Shown: in pieces, positions 54,639 to 64,000 of the stretch
How the letters are laid out: every line of letters starts with the position of its first letter
How positions within the stretch are numbered: the stretch's first letter is position 1
Source: Asparagopsis taxiformis
Lineage: Eukaryota > Rhodophyta > Florideophyceae > Bonnemaisoniales > Bonnemaisoniaceae
Length of the DNA stretch: 64,000 nucleotides
Direction of reading: 5' to 3'
NCBI GenBank assembly: GCA_030407315.1
Contig: JALQPE010002442.1
Span: forward strand, 1 to 64,000
The notes under the pieces: generated by a model
What the model saw: only the letters and a program-made list of their open reading frames with translations
Databases searched by the model: none
Told to the model about the DNA's origin: nothing
Translations under genes and position numbers: made by a program

Positions 54639-55046
54639 TCAGGCGCACACGTACGCGGCTCGCGAGCGGCGTCGCTTCATTGCGCGCGGCAGTAGTTCCA
54701 GGTCATTCAGCGGTAGAATGTCGATTGCGCGGGGCGTGGCGAACGACGAAGCGTTGGCGCGAACGGCGATTGCGTGGCGTACGCCGAAACGGTTACAAGG
54801 CGTTCGAGGAAGCGTTTGCGTGTTGTGCGACGAAGCGGTTGCGTGGCGCTGCGACGCTTGGCGGCAATAAGTCGTATCTCCTCCCGGTCTCTGCTGCCGA
54901 TAGTAGTTTGGCGTGATGCAAGGCGGGTAGCTGTGTTTGCGTTGGATGCTTACCGCTGCCAGGTGGTCATCTGGCGCTCGCGCAGCTTCTTCGTCGACGT
55001 AAACGCACGTGGATGGCAACCCCACCGCCCGCAACGCTTCGTGCAT
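54639..55046 (-). CDS. Small ORF overlapping the TE2 pol stop (doubtful)
   Basis: This 135-codon ORF starts at an ATG overlapping the pol TAA as TAATG, an arrangement that can allow termination-reinitiation. The product is Ala/Arg-rich with a basic end and no known domain. In copy A a one-base indel removes the pol stop, so the overlap exists only here. The GC-rich sequence opens many chance frames, so I hold this lightly. Confidence 0.2.
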   Translation of the reverse strand: MHEALRAVGLPSTCVYVDEEAARAPDDHLAAVSIQRKHSYPPCITPNYYRQQRPGGDTTYCRQASQRHATASSHNTQTLPRTPCNRFGVRHAIAVRANASSFATPRAIDILPLNDLELLPRAMKRRRSRAAYVCA

Positions 55047-58000
55047 TAATTGCGTTGCGCCCGGGGGTTCGCTTGTCGGCTTGCAATACGCGCGCTGATG
55101 CGGGTAGGTGTCGTTTTTCGCGGCGCGCCATCGGGCGCCTCCCTCGGGGCTGAGCGCTTCATTGAGCGACTTCGGCGGTTACGCAGCGCCGCAGGGCCGT
55201 CGGCAGTAGCGCGCGCAGCGGTTTTAGAGGCGGGCCGTCCTTGATCACGGCGAAAACGGGAGACGATAGGCGCGGGCAGGGACGCTTCGGGCTCCCACGT
55301 ATCATCGCGCGGGGAGTAGCCCTTCCAGCGCACCCGGAATACAGGCGTGACGGTATCGTCGATGCCCTCAGCCGTCAACCTGTCAATCATGAACTCGCGC
55401 GTTCCATACCCGGCTTCCGGGTCGACCTTGCGCGCCTCGTTAATTTCGCGTTCATCCCGTCGCTCTGCGTCGTTCGCGTTCTCCGTGTTAGTGTCTTCTT
55501 CTACGTCGTCCCACGTCGTTGGCGCATGCGTCGCGTAGCGCGGTGCTATGCGAACGCGGTCGGAGCTGACGAGTTCGGGGACACCGTCGATTATGATTTC
55601 GTACGTGTGTCCGCGGCAGCCTATAACCGGGAAAGGGCCCGACACAGGATAGTCTAACTTCGACGTGTGCGCTGCGTCGCTGCGTTGCGTTCGTGTCGTC
55701 GCTCCCGCGCGAGTGTCCAGGTACACTTGATCGCCCACCTTGATATCCTTATTCACCGTGCGCACGCCGCGGTCAAAGTCGCGCTTGTATCTCGCTTGCG
55801 CTTTCTTTAACGCGTTCGCCGAGCGTGCGTACGCGTCCGATAATCGTGCGAGAAATTCCATGCGAAGGAATGGCGTGCTGCGAATCGTGTCCACTTGCTC
55901 CGTTCCCAGCGATACGGGATAGCGCGTGAGCGTGAGTTCGAACGGCGACGTATTCGTCGAGCGGAGTATCGCGCGGTTGTAAGCGTATGCTAGCGCGTCT
56001 AAATGCTCGTCCCAATCTCTGCGCTCTTCATCTACGTAATGGCGCAGCGTCGCGACGATAGTGCGATTCATGCGCTCGACTTGTCAGTTCGATTGCGGAT
56101 GGTATGTCGTTGTGAATATGTTCCGCGTACCCATTAGCGCGCAAGTCTCCTGAAACAGCTTCGAGCGGAATTGCGGCCCATTGTCCGAAAGTAGCGTGCG
56201 CGGCGGTCCATAGACGAAAACCCAGTCTCGGCAAAATGCCTTCGCAACGGCGAGTGCGGATACGCGTCCGAGCGCGATGAGTCGGCAGAGTTTGCTATAG
56301 CGGTCTGCGATTACGAGTACGAAGCGGCGTTGGCGCGGAGTCTCGGGCAGCGGACCAAGGATATCGATAGCGACGTCTTCGAGCGGGCGCGTCGCGGGGA
56401 ATAGCTTCAGGGCGTTCGTATGGCGATATTGCGTAACGCGGTTACGTGCGCACGCATCGCACTGTCTCACTGTAGTGTAGACGTCCACGCTCATCATCGG
56501 CCAGTAGTACGCGCGTCGGATGGCGTCGTACATGCGTCGCGCGCCCGGATGTCCTGCAGTTACCGCATAATGGTTAGCTCGCAAAATGCGCCCCTTAATC
56601 GCTTCGGGCACGACTATCTGCGTGGCGCCGTCGAGCGGCGCGGTCCTCATAAGTATCCCATCGGGGGACAGGTGAAAGCGCGACTGCGGCGCGGTTTCGA
56701 CGTCGCGTTTCGCGTTTTGGCAGAATTCGTCTGTCGCCTGCTCGCGTATCCACTCGTCAGTGGACACGGGCGGTTCGATGCACGACCGAGTTGCCAGTAG
56801 GCAGTCCAAACTCGGGTAGTATTCTGCGTAGTCGCATAGTAGCGCGGTATCGGTTCGCGCATAAGCGTCCGCGTGCGGTTCAACGATGTTCGCGGCGTCG
56901 AAGCAGGGTATCTCGTCCGGTATTTCCGTCTCGTCGCCGCTTCGCGTGGCCATTCGCGAGAGCGCGTCGGCGATAACGTGGCGTTTACCCTTTTTATATT
57001 CGACGTCGAACTCGAACTCGGCGAGTCGCAATCGCCAGCGCGCGAGTCGTCCTTCCGCAGAGGTCATGTTTAGAATCCAGCGCAGCGAATTGTGGTCCGT
57101 GCGAACCGTGAACTTCCGTCCTTCTAGATACGCGCGTAGTAGTAGCACTGCCCATACTACCGCGAGGCATTCGCGTTCCGTCGTCGAATAATTTCGCTCC
57201 GCGTCGTTAAGCGTGCGCGACCAGTATCCGACTGGATGCAATGTGTCTCCGTCGGCGTCTAACTGTAGTAACGCGCATCCGATTTGTCCTTGCGACGCGT
57301 CGGTATCGAGCACGTATGGGTGTCCCTCGCGCGGTAGGCGAAGAATAGGCGGAGATAGCATCGCTCGTCGCAGTGATTCGAACGCGCGCGTTTGCTCCGG
57401 CGTCGGCGCGGGTAAGCTGTCTCCTTGGTCCTTCTTTAGCAACTGCGTAAGCGGCGCCGCGACGAACGCGAATTTTTCGACGAATCGGCGGTATACGTTG
57501 CAAGTTCCCAGAAAGCTGCGCAGCTGCGTTTTCGTCGTCGGATACGTCGCATCGCGCAGCGCGTCGCATTTCGTCGTCGGTACGGATAGCTTCCCCGGCG
57601 AAATAGTATGTCCCAAATAGTCCACCGTGCGCTTGAAGAACTCAGTCTTCGCGAATTTAAGCGAAACGCCAGCGCGTCCGAGGATTCCCAGTATCTCGTC
57701 GACGTGATGCACGTGCGCGTTTACGTCGGCGGAGAAGATGATTACGTCATCCAGGTAGACAAGGCAGTGCTGCCATTTCACGTTCGCGAGCAAGATATCG
57801 AGCGCGCGCTGAAACGTCGCGGGCGCGTTCGATAGTCCAAAGGGCATACGGCGGAAGCGATACGTACCAACGTGCGACGTAAACGTAGTCTTATCGCGGT
57901 CGGCGTGCGCCACTGGGATCTGCCAGTATCCCGAGTTGCAGTCCAGCGTAGTGAAAACCGTCGCGTTACCAAGCGAATCGACGCAATCGTCCATGCGCGG

Positions 58001-59275
58001 AATCGGATACGCGTCCTTGACGGTAGCGGCGTTTAAGCGGCGGTAGTCGATGCAGAAGCGGGAAGTCCCGTCCTTCTTAGGCACGACTACGACCGGGCTC
58101 GCCCACTCCGATGTAGCAGGTTCGATCACTCCAGCGCGGAGCATCTTATCCACTTGCGTACGGATAATTTCGCGCGACGCGTGTCCGGCGCGGTACGGCG
58201 GTTGGTTGACGGGGGTCGCCCCCGGAACCAGTTCGATGCGGTGTTCTGTCGCGTGGATGGCTCCGAGCGTGCCATTCCACATGCGTTCGTGCTTTCGCAG
58301 CATCTCGATAATTCGCGCGTGTAGGTCGTCGTCTACTCGCTCATCGCGTAGTGTCGCGCGTAAGAGGTCTTCCCAGTGCGGCGTCGCGTTCGCAATTCCG
58401 TCGGCTTCGCGCAGGTCCGGCGGGTTCGTCGCGTTGCGTGGCGTCGCATCGTCGGGCGGTCGGTCTTGCGGGGTCGGTGCCTCTTGTGCAACTTGTAGGC
58501 AACCTACGGGGTTGGGCACCGCGGCGCCCAGCTTCATGCCTTTGGGCAATACCTGTAGGCGGGTGCCGGCGTTGTGCACGTGCACGCTGAAGGGCACGTT
58601 CCTTTTAACCTGCGTTTCACCATTGGCTAGACGCAACAACTTCTGTCCGTAGAGGTCGGTCGCGGGTATCGTGATGCAGCGTCCGTCAGCACCCGTGGTG
58701 ACTTCGATAGCTTGCGTCGCGTGCGGCGGAATCGACGTGCGGCGCGCAACGCGGATTGGTGCGAAGTCTGTCAGTCGGGTAGTCTTGGGGGTCGGTGCGC
58801 GGCGCGGTTTCGTCGGCGTTCGTGGGAGCATTGGAACGTGGTCTCCATAGCGGGTTCGCAACGCGCGCTGCGGCCCAGTATAGATCATCCGAACCACACG
58901 GTCGATGAAGTCTGCTCCCAGAATGCAAGGGACGGATAAGCGCGGCATCACCAGGAAAGTTTGAAGGTGCGCGCGGGCACCTAGAAGAACGCTAAGTCGC
59001 AACGACGCGTTAGGCGCGAGGCGTCGTCCATTCGCGTCGATAATCGCGCAGCGCAGCGTCGGCGGCGTAGCGTGGCGCTTCCAATCAGCGCCTAATACGT
59101 TTTCGCGAATGAGGCTCGGGCCCGCGCCGGTATCAAGCACAGCGGTCACCGCGGTGGCCGTGCGTAGATTATATCCGACGCGTACCTCGAGTTTGTAGTT
59201 CGCGGTAGGGGTCTGAAACAGGACCACTGTTTCGGGTGGTAACGGAGGCGGTTTTTCGCGCGGCGGTTGCGTCAT
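55046..59275 (-). pseudogene. pol: TE2 pol, copy B
   Basis: Same domains as copy A, with the shared TGA at 56084-56086 in the integrase. After the TGA the frame (56071-55046) covers the integrase end and chromodomain, and stops at a TAA one base-indel away from the copy A frame. Apart from the TGA, all catalytic residues of protease, RT, RNase H and integrase are present. Confidence 0.93.
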
Positions 59276-59301
59276 CGCGCGTCGCGTATCCGTTGGGTGG
59301 A

Positions 59302-59344
59302 GAGGAGTCGGCCCACCCGCTACGACTCCTCGTAGGCGTTTCCC
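59302..59344 (-). promoter_or_regulatory. TE2 -1 frameshift signal, copy B
   Basis: GGGAAAC at 59344-59338, a 6-nt spacer and the 8-bp stem, unchanged from copy A. Confidence 0.75.
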
Positions 59345-60920
59345 GGGTCTTCTGCGAAGCGAACCGAGTGGGGCGTGAGCTGCTCGCCGTCGTGCGCGTC
59401 GTCTTCGCGCGTGCGTTCGCTTTCGCGCTCGCGTGCGTCATCGTCCGCGGAAACTTCGAAAACCTGAACGTTACGCTGCAGGTTCAGTTCTTCGGGCGTT
59501 AGGCGCGCGTGGCTATGCATCTCGCGAATCGCGGCCTGTTGCTCGGATGAGAGCAGCGGGCAGCTTACCATGGGGTGTCCGAACTTCCGGCATATCAGAC
59601 AGCGGAACGCCGCTGTGCGAGACGTGTCGGCCGGTGCCGTCTGTCTCACGATAGGCGGTGGGTAAGTTGCGCGCGGTATGTGCGCCGTGTACGGTCCCGC
59701 GCGTTCGCGTTCTCGGTCGTCGTTATGCGCAAAGCGTCGCGAGCGGTCGGCGGGCGATGCGTCGCGAGAGCGTGGCGTGCGATAATTCGACGAAGGGGTG
59801 CCAAGCGAGGTTGGACTTCGCATGGGGCTCGGGGTCGAGAACTTCCGTTCGCGCGGAGCGTGCGGAGTCGCGGCGGAGGTTGAGACGTTTGGCGATGAGA
59901 AGCCTGATGGCGGGGTGTGCCCCACGGTCAGCGCTTGCATCGTTGGTGTCTCCTCCTCTTCCACGTAGAGCGCAGGCGTTCGCCTTAATAGCGGTCGCGC
60001 GCTCGTCGTCGGCGTCATCGCTCGGTGCGTGTCTCCGTGGCTCTGCGCCATAGAGACTAGCTCTCGAAAGGTGTATCGACGCGGGTCGCGAGACAGCGCG
60101 TCCCGTACGAGGTGTTGCGCATAGGGTCGTAGACCATCGACGAAAATAGAAACAAGCGTTCGCTCGCTAAACGCATCGCCGCAGCGCAGCGCGCGGCGTC
60201 GTAGTCTCGTAGCGAATTGCGTTTCGGTTTCCTTCGGGTCTTGCGTTTGTTGCGCTACGTCACGATACGCTTGCGCGACGTCGCCTTCGCGCGCATAGGT
60301 CAGCAGGAGCCACTGAACGGCTTCCGCGTAGCACGTAATCGAATCGACGCCCGCGCGCGAGCCTCGGAACGTTCGTCCCACGTACGTTTGGAACGTGTCG
60401 CGCGCCTCGTCGGCCAGGAAATACTTGAGAATCGGCAACGCTGCGCCTTCGGATACGCCGGTGTCGTCGCATGCGCTCTTGAAATACTTCAGGAACGATA
60501 GCACGGCGATTCCGTCAGCGCCCGTGAAATTCTCTCCTTGCATCGAATGGCGCACCATTTTCGCGGTGTTAGCCAATTCGCTCGCAATCGTTCGGTTAAA
60601 CGCGCGGTCCGTATTACGCAAGCGGTACGTGCGATACGAAAGCGCGCGCGTGAACAGCTCGTTCAACGGCTGGATCTCTACCAGCCCGGGATGTGCGGGT
60701 CCATCGTCGCAATCCGAACGCGGATGGTCGTCGAATGACAGGTCCTGGCGCGCCAGTTCTAGCCATCCTTCGGGGTCCGCGCTGCGCGCGTAGTTCGTAG
60801 GGGTCGCGCGCGCTGCGGTTCGCGTTCGGTTTTCGCGCGCAGCGACGTTCGCGCGTTCAATATTGTGCTCCTCGCGGGAGTCCATCGTAGTGACGATTAG
60901 GTTGTGGACTTGCGCCCTCA
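59320..60920 (-). pseudogene. gag: TE2 gag, copy B (N-terminus missing)
   Basis: The C-terminal 530 or so residues including the CCHC knuckle remain. The first 120 or so are lost at the duplication edge. Against copy A it has six extra bases near 60361 (two residues, in frame) and a few substitutions, so the two copies of this gene are slightly diverged. Confidence 0.9.
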
Positions 60921-63074
60921 ACACGGTTCAGTAATAAAACAGAATAAAAAAACTAGAACAGAATTTGCTGGATATGGGAAAATGGTAGCGTAAACGGCGC
61001 CTAGACTACAGTGCGTAGCACTGTAGAAAGAAATGCTGCCACGTGTGCGTGGTTCCTGCTATTGTAAAATTAGCGTTGTTCCTTGAATAGTTTACAGCAT
61101 TGCTACGGTGAAAAACTATTATTGAAACAGCTGCATTGAGTTCCTGTCGGTTATGCTGTGTTCTGCCTGTGTGGTTACACTGGTCAGTGTTTATTTTAAA
61201 TCAAATTTCAAGAATTGCACATGACATGCAGTTGCACTTGGCAACCTTGAGGCAAGCTTGCGCGGCTGTGCTTGTACCATTTGCTCGTGTCCCAATGGCC
61301 GTCGCTATTGGCGGGCACCAATTCATCAGCTAGCTGGCTGGTTGTGGGCTGCTGGCTGTACTAGTTCCCTTGCGAGGATTTTGGGTGAGGCAGGCTGACT
61401 TCAGATCATTGTACTACATGTATGGTGATTAGTAGTTTTAGCTGGGGAGAAATTTACGATTCTGATTTGGAAGATACTGTGCACTAGCTGAAACTATACG
61501 CACGCCGACAGCTGCTATTGTTGCACTATGTCACAAAGAAATGCATTCCAGGCAGTGTTCGACACTGCAGTGCTGAGTGTTCCTGAGCATATTGGTTCAT
61601 ATCTTAAATTCCACTGCAGTGAGCTGAAATGCGACCTATCGAAGTTTGAAGCTGCCGCTGACTGATAAGTTTCACGTCCATATATATATGGAAAAAACCA
61701 TCAAATATTGTTTCCAGTTGTAGTGACTATGAATAGCAAAAAGTGAGATGACTTGTCAGTGTTTAAGTCAGTGGCTATGTAGACAGATGCCACAAGGATT
61801 TCCGACTGATTATTTGATGCGGGCAAACCTGCTGGATACATGGGGAGTCTGCCAGCAGCGGTAGACTGCCGCTTTAAATACCAGTGTTTAACATCCTGTA
61901 TCACAGGGGAATAATGCAGTCAGTATGTAGTGTGTAGTAGTGTTGCGCTATGAGGACACGTATGATAGGGAAGAAATGATATTTCAAACGGGTACAGCTG
62001 TCACATTACTATCATAGGCTGAGCACAAGACGGGGCTGTTCACTGTTCAATGAGTCGTGCACATCATTGATGTTATACGATCGTATAACATCGCACGAGC
62101 ACCTCGAGGTGCTCCGTTGTGTGACAAGGTACACTGTACACTGACCGCCAATGAATGAAGCTTTTCTGTTGGTAGAATAGAGTTTGGAGGATGGCTACCA
62201 TGTTCGGAGGTTGATATACATCACTACAAGTCCGTATTCAAACTGCACGGGTACGTTTGCGGTATGCATTATATGATGATACCTGAACAATGAAATGCCG
62301 TAGAAGATTTCTAGTGGTAACAGAAGTAATATTCAACTTGTATGGAGTATACCATATGCATGTATAGATTTGACTATAGCTTCATCTTCATTTCCTAATG
62401 TTGGTTTGACTGTTCTGATTTGGTGCAAGTTCAATTGAACCTGCACAGTATCTATAGGTAAGATTCATCCTACCAATGGGTGTACAACAACTGCACTTAT
62501 TTTATAAGAAAGGAGAAATGGTGAAGCTGGGCAAGGGAAATCAACTGAATGGCTCCTGTCAGCCAAGCCGATGGGCCCAACCGCAGGCAGTAGCACGTTC
62601 ACGAGGTTCTGAACTTCATCTAGCACGAAGTGTAACGGCTGGCACTCCTTCGTGTAGCGTACTCATAGTATGCAATTGAAGTCCGTCAAGAATGTGTACA
62701 CAAGCGGAAAGTACCAGACCGCCGTCAAAATAGGAACTGGGTGTCGCTATAGCGACCCCTCAAATGTCTATCCAAGCTATAGTTTCATAGACGTGTACAC
62801 ACAGGTGCCGCAAACGTTCAGCTGTACAGTTCTGTAGGCTTCGGGGTTTACACTTGCACAGCTGAAACGCCAAACAAAGCAGCTAAACGGAAAGGGAAAG
62901 ACGGTTGGAGTGTACGTGCACGTATGTAAGCGCAATAGCAGTCGTGCACAGATTAAGATATGTCTATGGTATACATAGTTTGTGTAGTAGATTTCGAAGC
63001 GCTTACGTAGGAGGTAAATACAGAACGCGCGCTCTAAAGAAGAACAAGAGGAAATTTAATCCAAAAGTTACATG
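60921..63074. other. Host DNA right of the duplication, palindrome-rich
   Basis: No supported gene. The edge is A-rich (60945-60955). Inverted repeats occur at 61006-61026 (9-bp arms, loop GTA), 62069-62092, 62097-62114 and near 62745 (GTCGCTATAGCGAC). Confidence 0.45.
62069..62114. repeat. Two adjacent perfect palindromes (24 bp and 18 bp)
   Basis: 62069-62092 is a perfect 24-bp palindrome centred on ACGATCGT. Four bases later, 62097-62114 is a perfect 18-bp palindrome centred on CTCGAG. Either could bind a dimeric protein or form a cruciform. Confidence 0.85.
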
Positions 63075-64000
63075 CTACAGACAGGTGGATAGAGATTCTT
63101 TGATTCGCTTTGAGTCATCAGTTGAAAGACGATTGTCTCGTCGCAATTTTGTTAAACGCGCCAAGACGGTATTGGAACTAATTTCTGCCGTCCACTCCTT
63201 GTTGTTGCTCAGAATTGCTCGCCTATATTTCGAAAGGTGTGGATCTTTCTTGTTACCGTAAGCTTCTAGCCACACGATTTTCAGTCGATGGATAAGACCA
63301 TCCCCATTCGCAATAACTCCATCAACGGAAGCAAGCCAGAAAGGGCAGCTCTCATCATCAGTTCGAATTGCAATCATATCATCAATAGAGTAGCTATAAT
63401 CAATGACGGATTCTTCCTCAGTGTCACTGCCTTCAGTCGTAATCATTCCATCCCTCTTACGCGAGCATTTTAACTGTAAAACTGATTCTGGAGATGAACT
63501 CTTGCTCCAGTGCATAGGATCCTTTCTTGGTTTGTAAATCGTATCAACAAGCTTCTCAAGCTCATCCATCTTGACTTTGCTAGCAATTCGAGACTCCGCA
63601 GAGAAGATACCACGGCGTACTTCGAGAAAGTTTTCTGGGGGAGTGGTAAATGTTGGAGGAGCTGAGAAAATATCCGGTGTGAACTTTAGGAATCCCCCTG
63701 ACTTATCTGAATGCAAATAGTTCCATTCAAGCTGACAAGCCTCTTTAACAGAGACAGTAGTTCTGGACCTTTCATATCGACTTCTTGGTTCTCCAGCCTC
63801 CTTAGAAAAGCGGAAGTACCTGAAGTGCGAAAATGGGGGCACGTTAGCGAGGCAGTGAGACTGTTCGAAAAGAGACGACAGATTTATGACATGCAACATA
63901 TGGCTGACATGAGGCTGGGGAGTATATGAACATGACAGCTCATGAATTAAATCCTGCAAGGTAACTGCAGAGTGGGTCTTGAGCCGTTTGGAGGTACAGG
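63075..64000 (-). CDS. Hypothetical protein, 5' part outside the window
   Basis: The frame is open from the right edge (no ATG is needed inside the window) to the stop at 63075, giving at least 307 residues. The middle has Ser/Thr/Pro-rich and acidic tracts (EGSDTEEESV). Near the C-terminus lies DDMIAIRTDDESCPFWLASV followed by HRLKIVWLEAYG. This resembles the small beta-barrel or BAH-like ends seen in some transposon-derived and chromatin proteins, but I cannot name the family. Mixed codon use and low repetitiveness suggest a real gene. A short ORF on the opposite strand (62905-63261) is a shadow. Confidence 0.6.
   Translation of the reverse strand, partial: CTSKRLKTHSAVTLQDLIHELSCSYTPQPHVSHMLHVINLSSLFEQSHCLANVPPFSHFRYFRFSKEAGEPRSRYERSRTTVSVKEACQLEWNYLHSDKSGGFLKFTPDIFSAPPTFTTPPENFLEVRRGIFSAESRIASKVKMDELEKLVDTIYKPRKDPMHWSKSSSPESVLQLKCSRKRDGMITTEGSDTEEESVIDYSYSIDDMIAIRTDDESCPFWLASVDGVIANGDGLIHRLKIVWLEAYGNKKDPHLSKYRRAILSNNKEWTAEISSNTVLARLTKLRRDNRLSTDDSKRIKESLSTCL

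Larger units (their letters stand above)
35893..60920. repeat. Segmental duplication, copy B
   Basis: This matches 1-24928 with scattered small differences. It has an intact cysteine-rich gene, the tRNA, 92 extra bases at 39635-39726, TE1 from its 3' LTR to the TE2 insertion, and TE2 up to the middle of gag. Identity stops at 60920. Both elements therefore lack their 5' ends here. Confidence 0.97.
49276..60920 (-). mobile_element. TE2 fragment, copy B (5' truncated)
   Basis: It begins with the 3' LTR at the same ACATC target (49271-49275) as copy A, and is cut inside gag at 60920, without a 5' LTR or leader. Confidence 0.94.

Noticed and set aside
1..64000. CRISPR arrays, bacterial operons or phage genes
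   Set aside because: No regularly spaced repeats, no ribosome-binding sites before ORFs; LTR retrotransposons and Pol II/III signals show a eukaryotic genome.

Overview
The window is eukaryotic nuclear DNA dominated by Ty3/gypsy LTR retrotransposons of the chromovirus type (pol order protease, RT, RNase H, integrase, chromodomain). The host genes seen have no visible introns, with TATA boxes and AATAAA signals close by. Chromoviruses, compact host genes and a tRNA gene with a large intron suggest an alga or other protist. A red alga is my best guess, but nothing here proves it.

Layout. (1) 1-5280 is host DNA: a broken copy of a small gene for a secreted cysteine-rich cationic protein, a tRNA gene on the minus strand with an apparent 294-nt intron, and about 3 kb without clear genes. 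(2) 5281-31009 is element TE1 (minus strand, 682-bp LTRs), split by element TE2 (13286-26665, minus strand, 790-bp LTRs, perfect 5-bp target duplication), which landed a few bases past the RT active-site codons of TE1. (3) 31010-35892 is single-copy host DNA with a lysine/arginine-rich ORF and a decayed coding-like stretch. (4) 35893-60920 is a second, nearly identical copy of 1-24928: intact cysteine-rich gene, tRNA, TE1 and nested TE2. It stops abruptly inside TE2 gag. (5) 60921-64000 is unrelated host DNA with two adjacent perfect palindromes and a partial gene running off the right edge.

The most interesting biology is in the two retrotransposons. Both carry a long extra ORF on the strand opposite to gag-pol, between the end of pol and the 3' LTR, reading inward from that LTR. 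The two antisense proteins are diverged but look related: a proline/serine/alanine-rich N-terminus, a tryptophan- and arginine-rich middle, then a coiled coil. Both elements also show a -1 frameshift arrangement at the gag/pol junction (slippery heptamer, short spacer, strong stem-loop), and both use the same 18-nt primer-binding site. Gag would form the particle and frameshifted Pol would supply the enzymes. The antisense protein has no known function; position alone suggests it could be expressed from or near the 3' LTR.

Order of events: TE1 inserted, TE2 inserted into it, then the block was duplicated (or two haplotypes were joined in assembly). LTR pairs look identical by eye, so the insertions are young. 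Even so, TE1 pol has a one-base frameshift and its antisense ORF a TAG, TE2 pol has a TGA, and both copies share these lesions.
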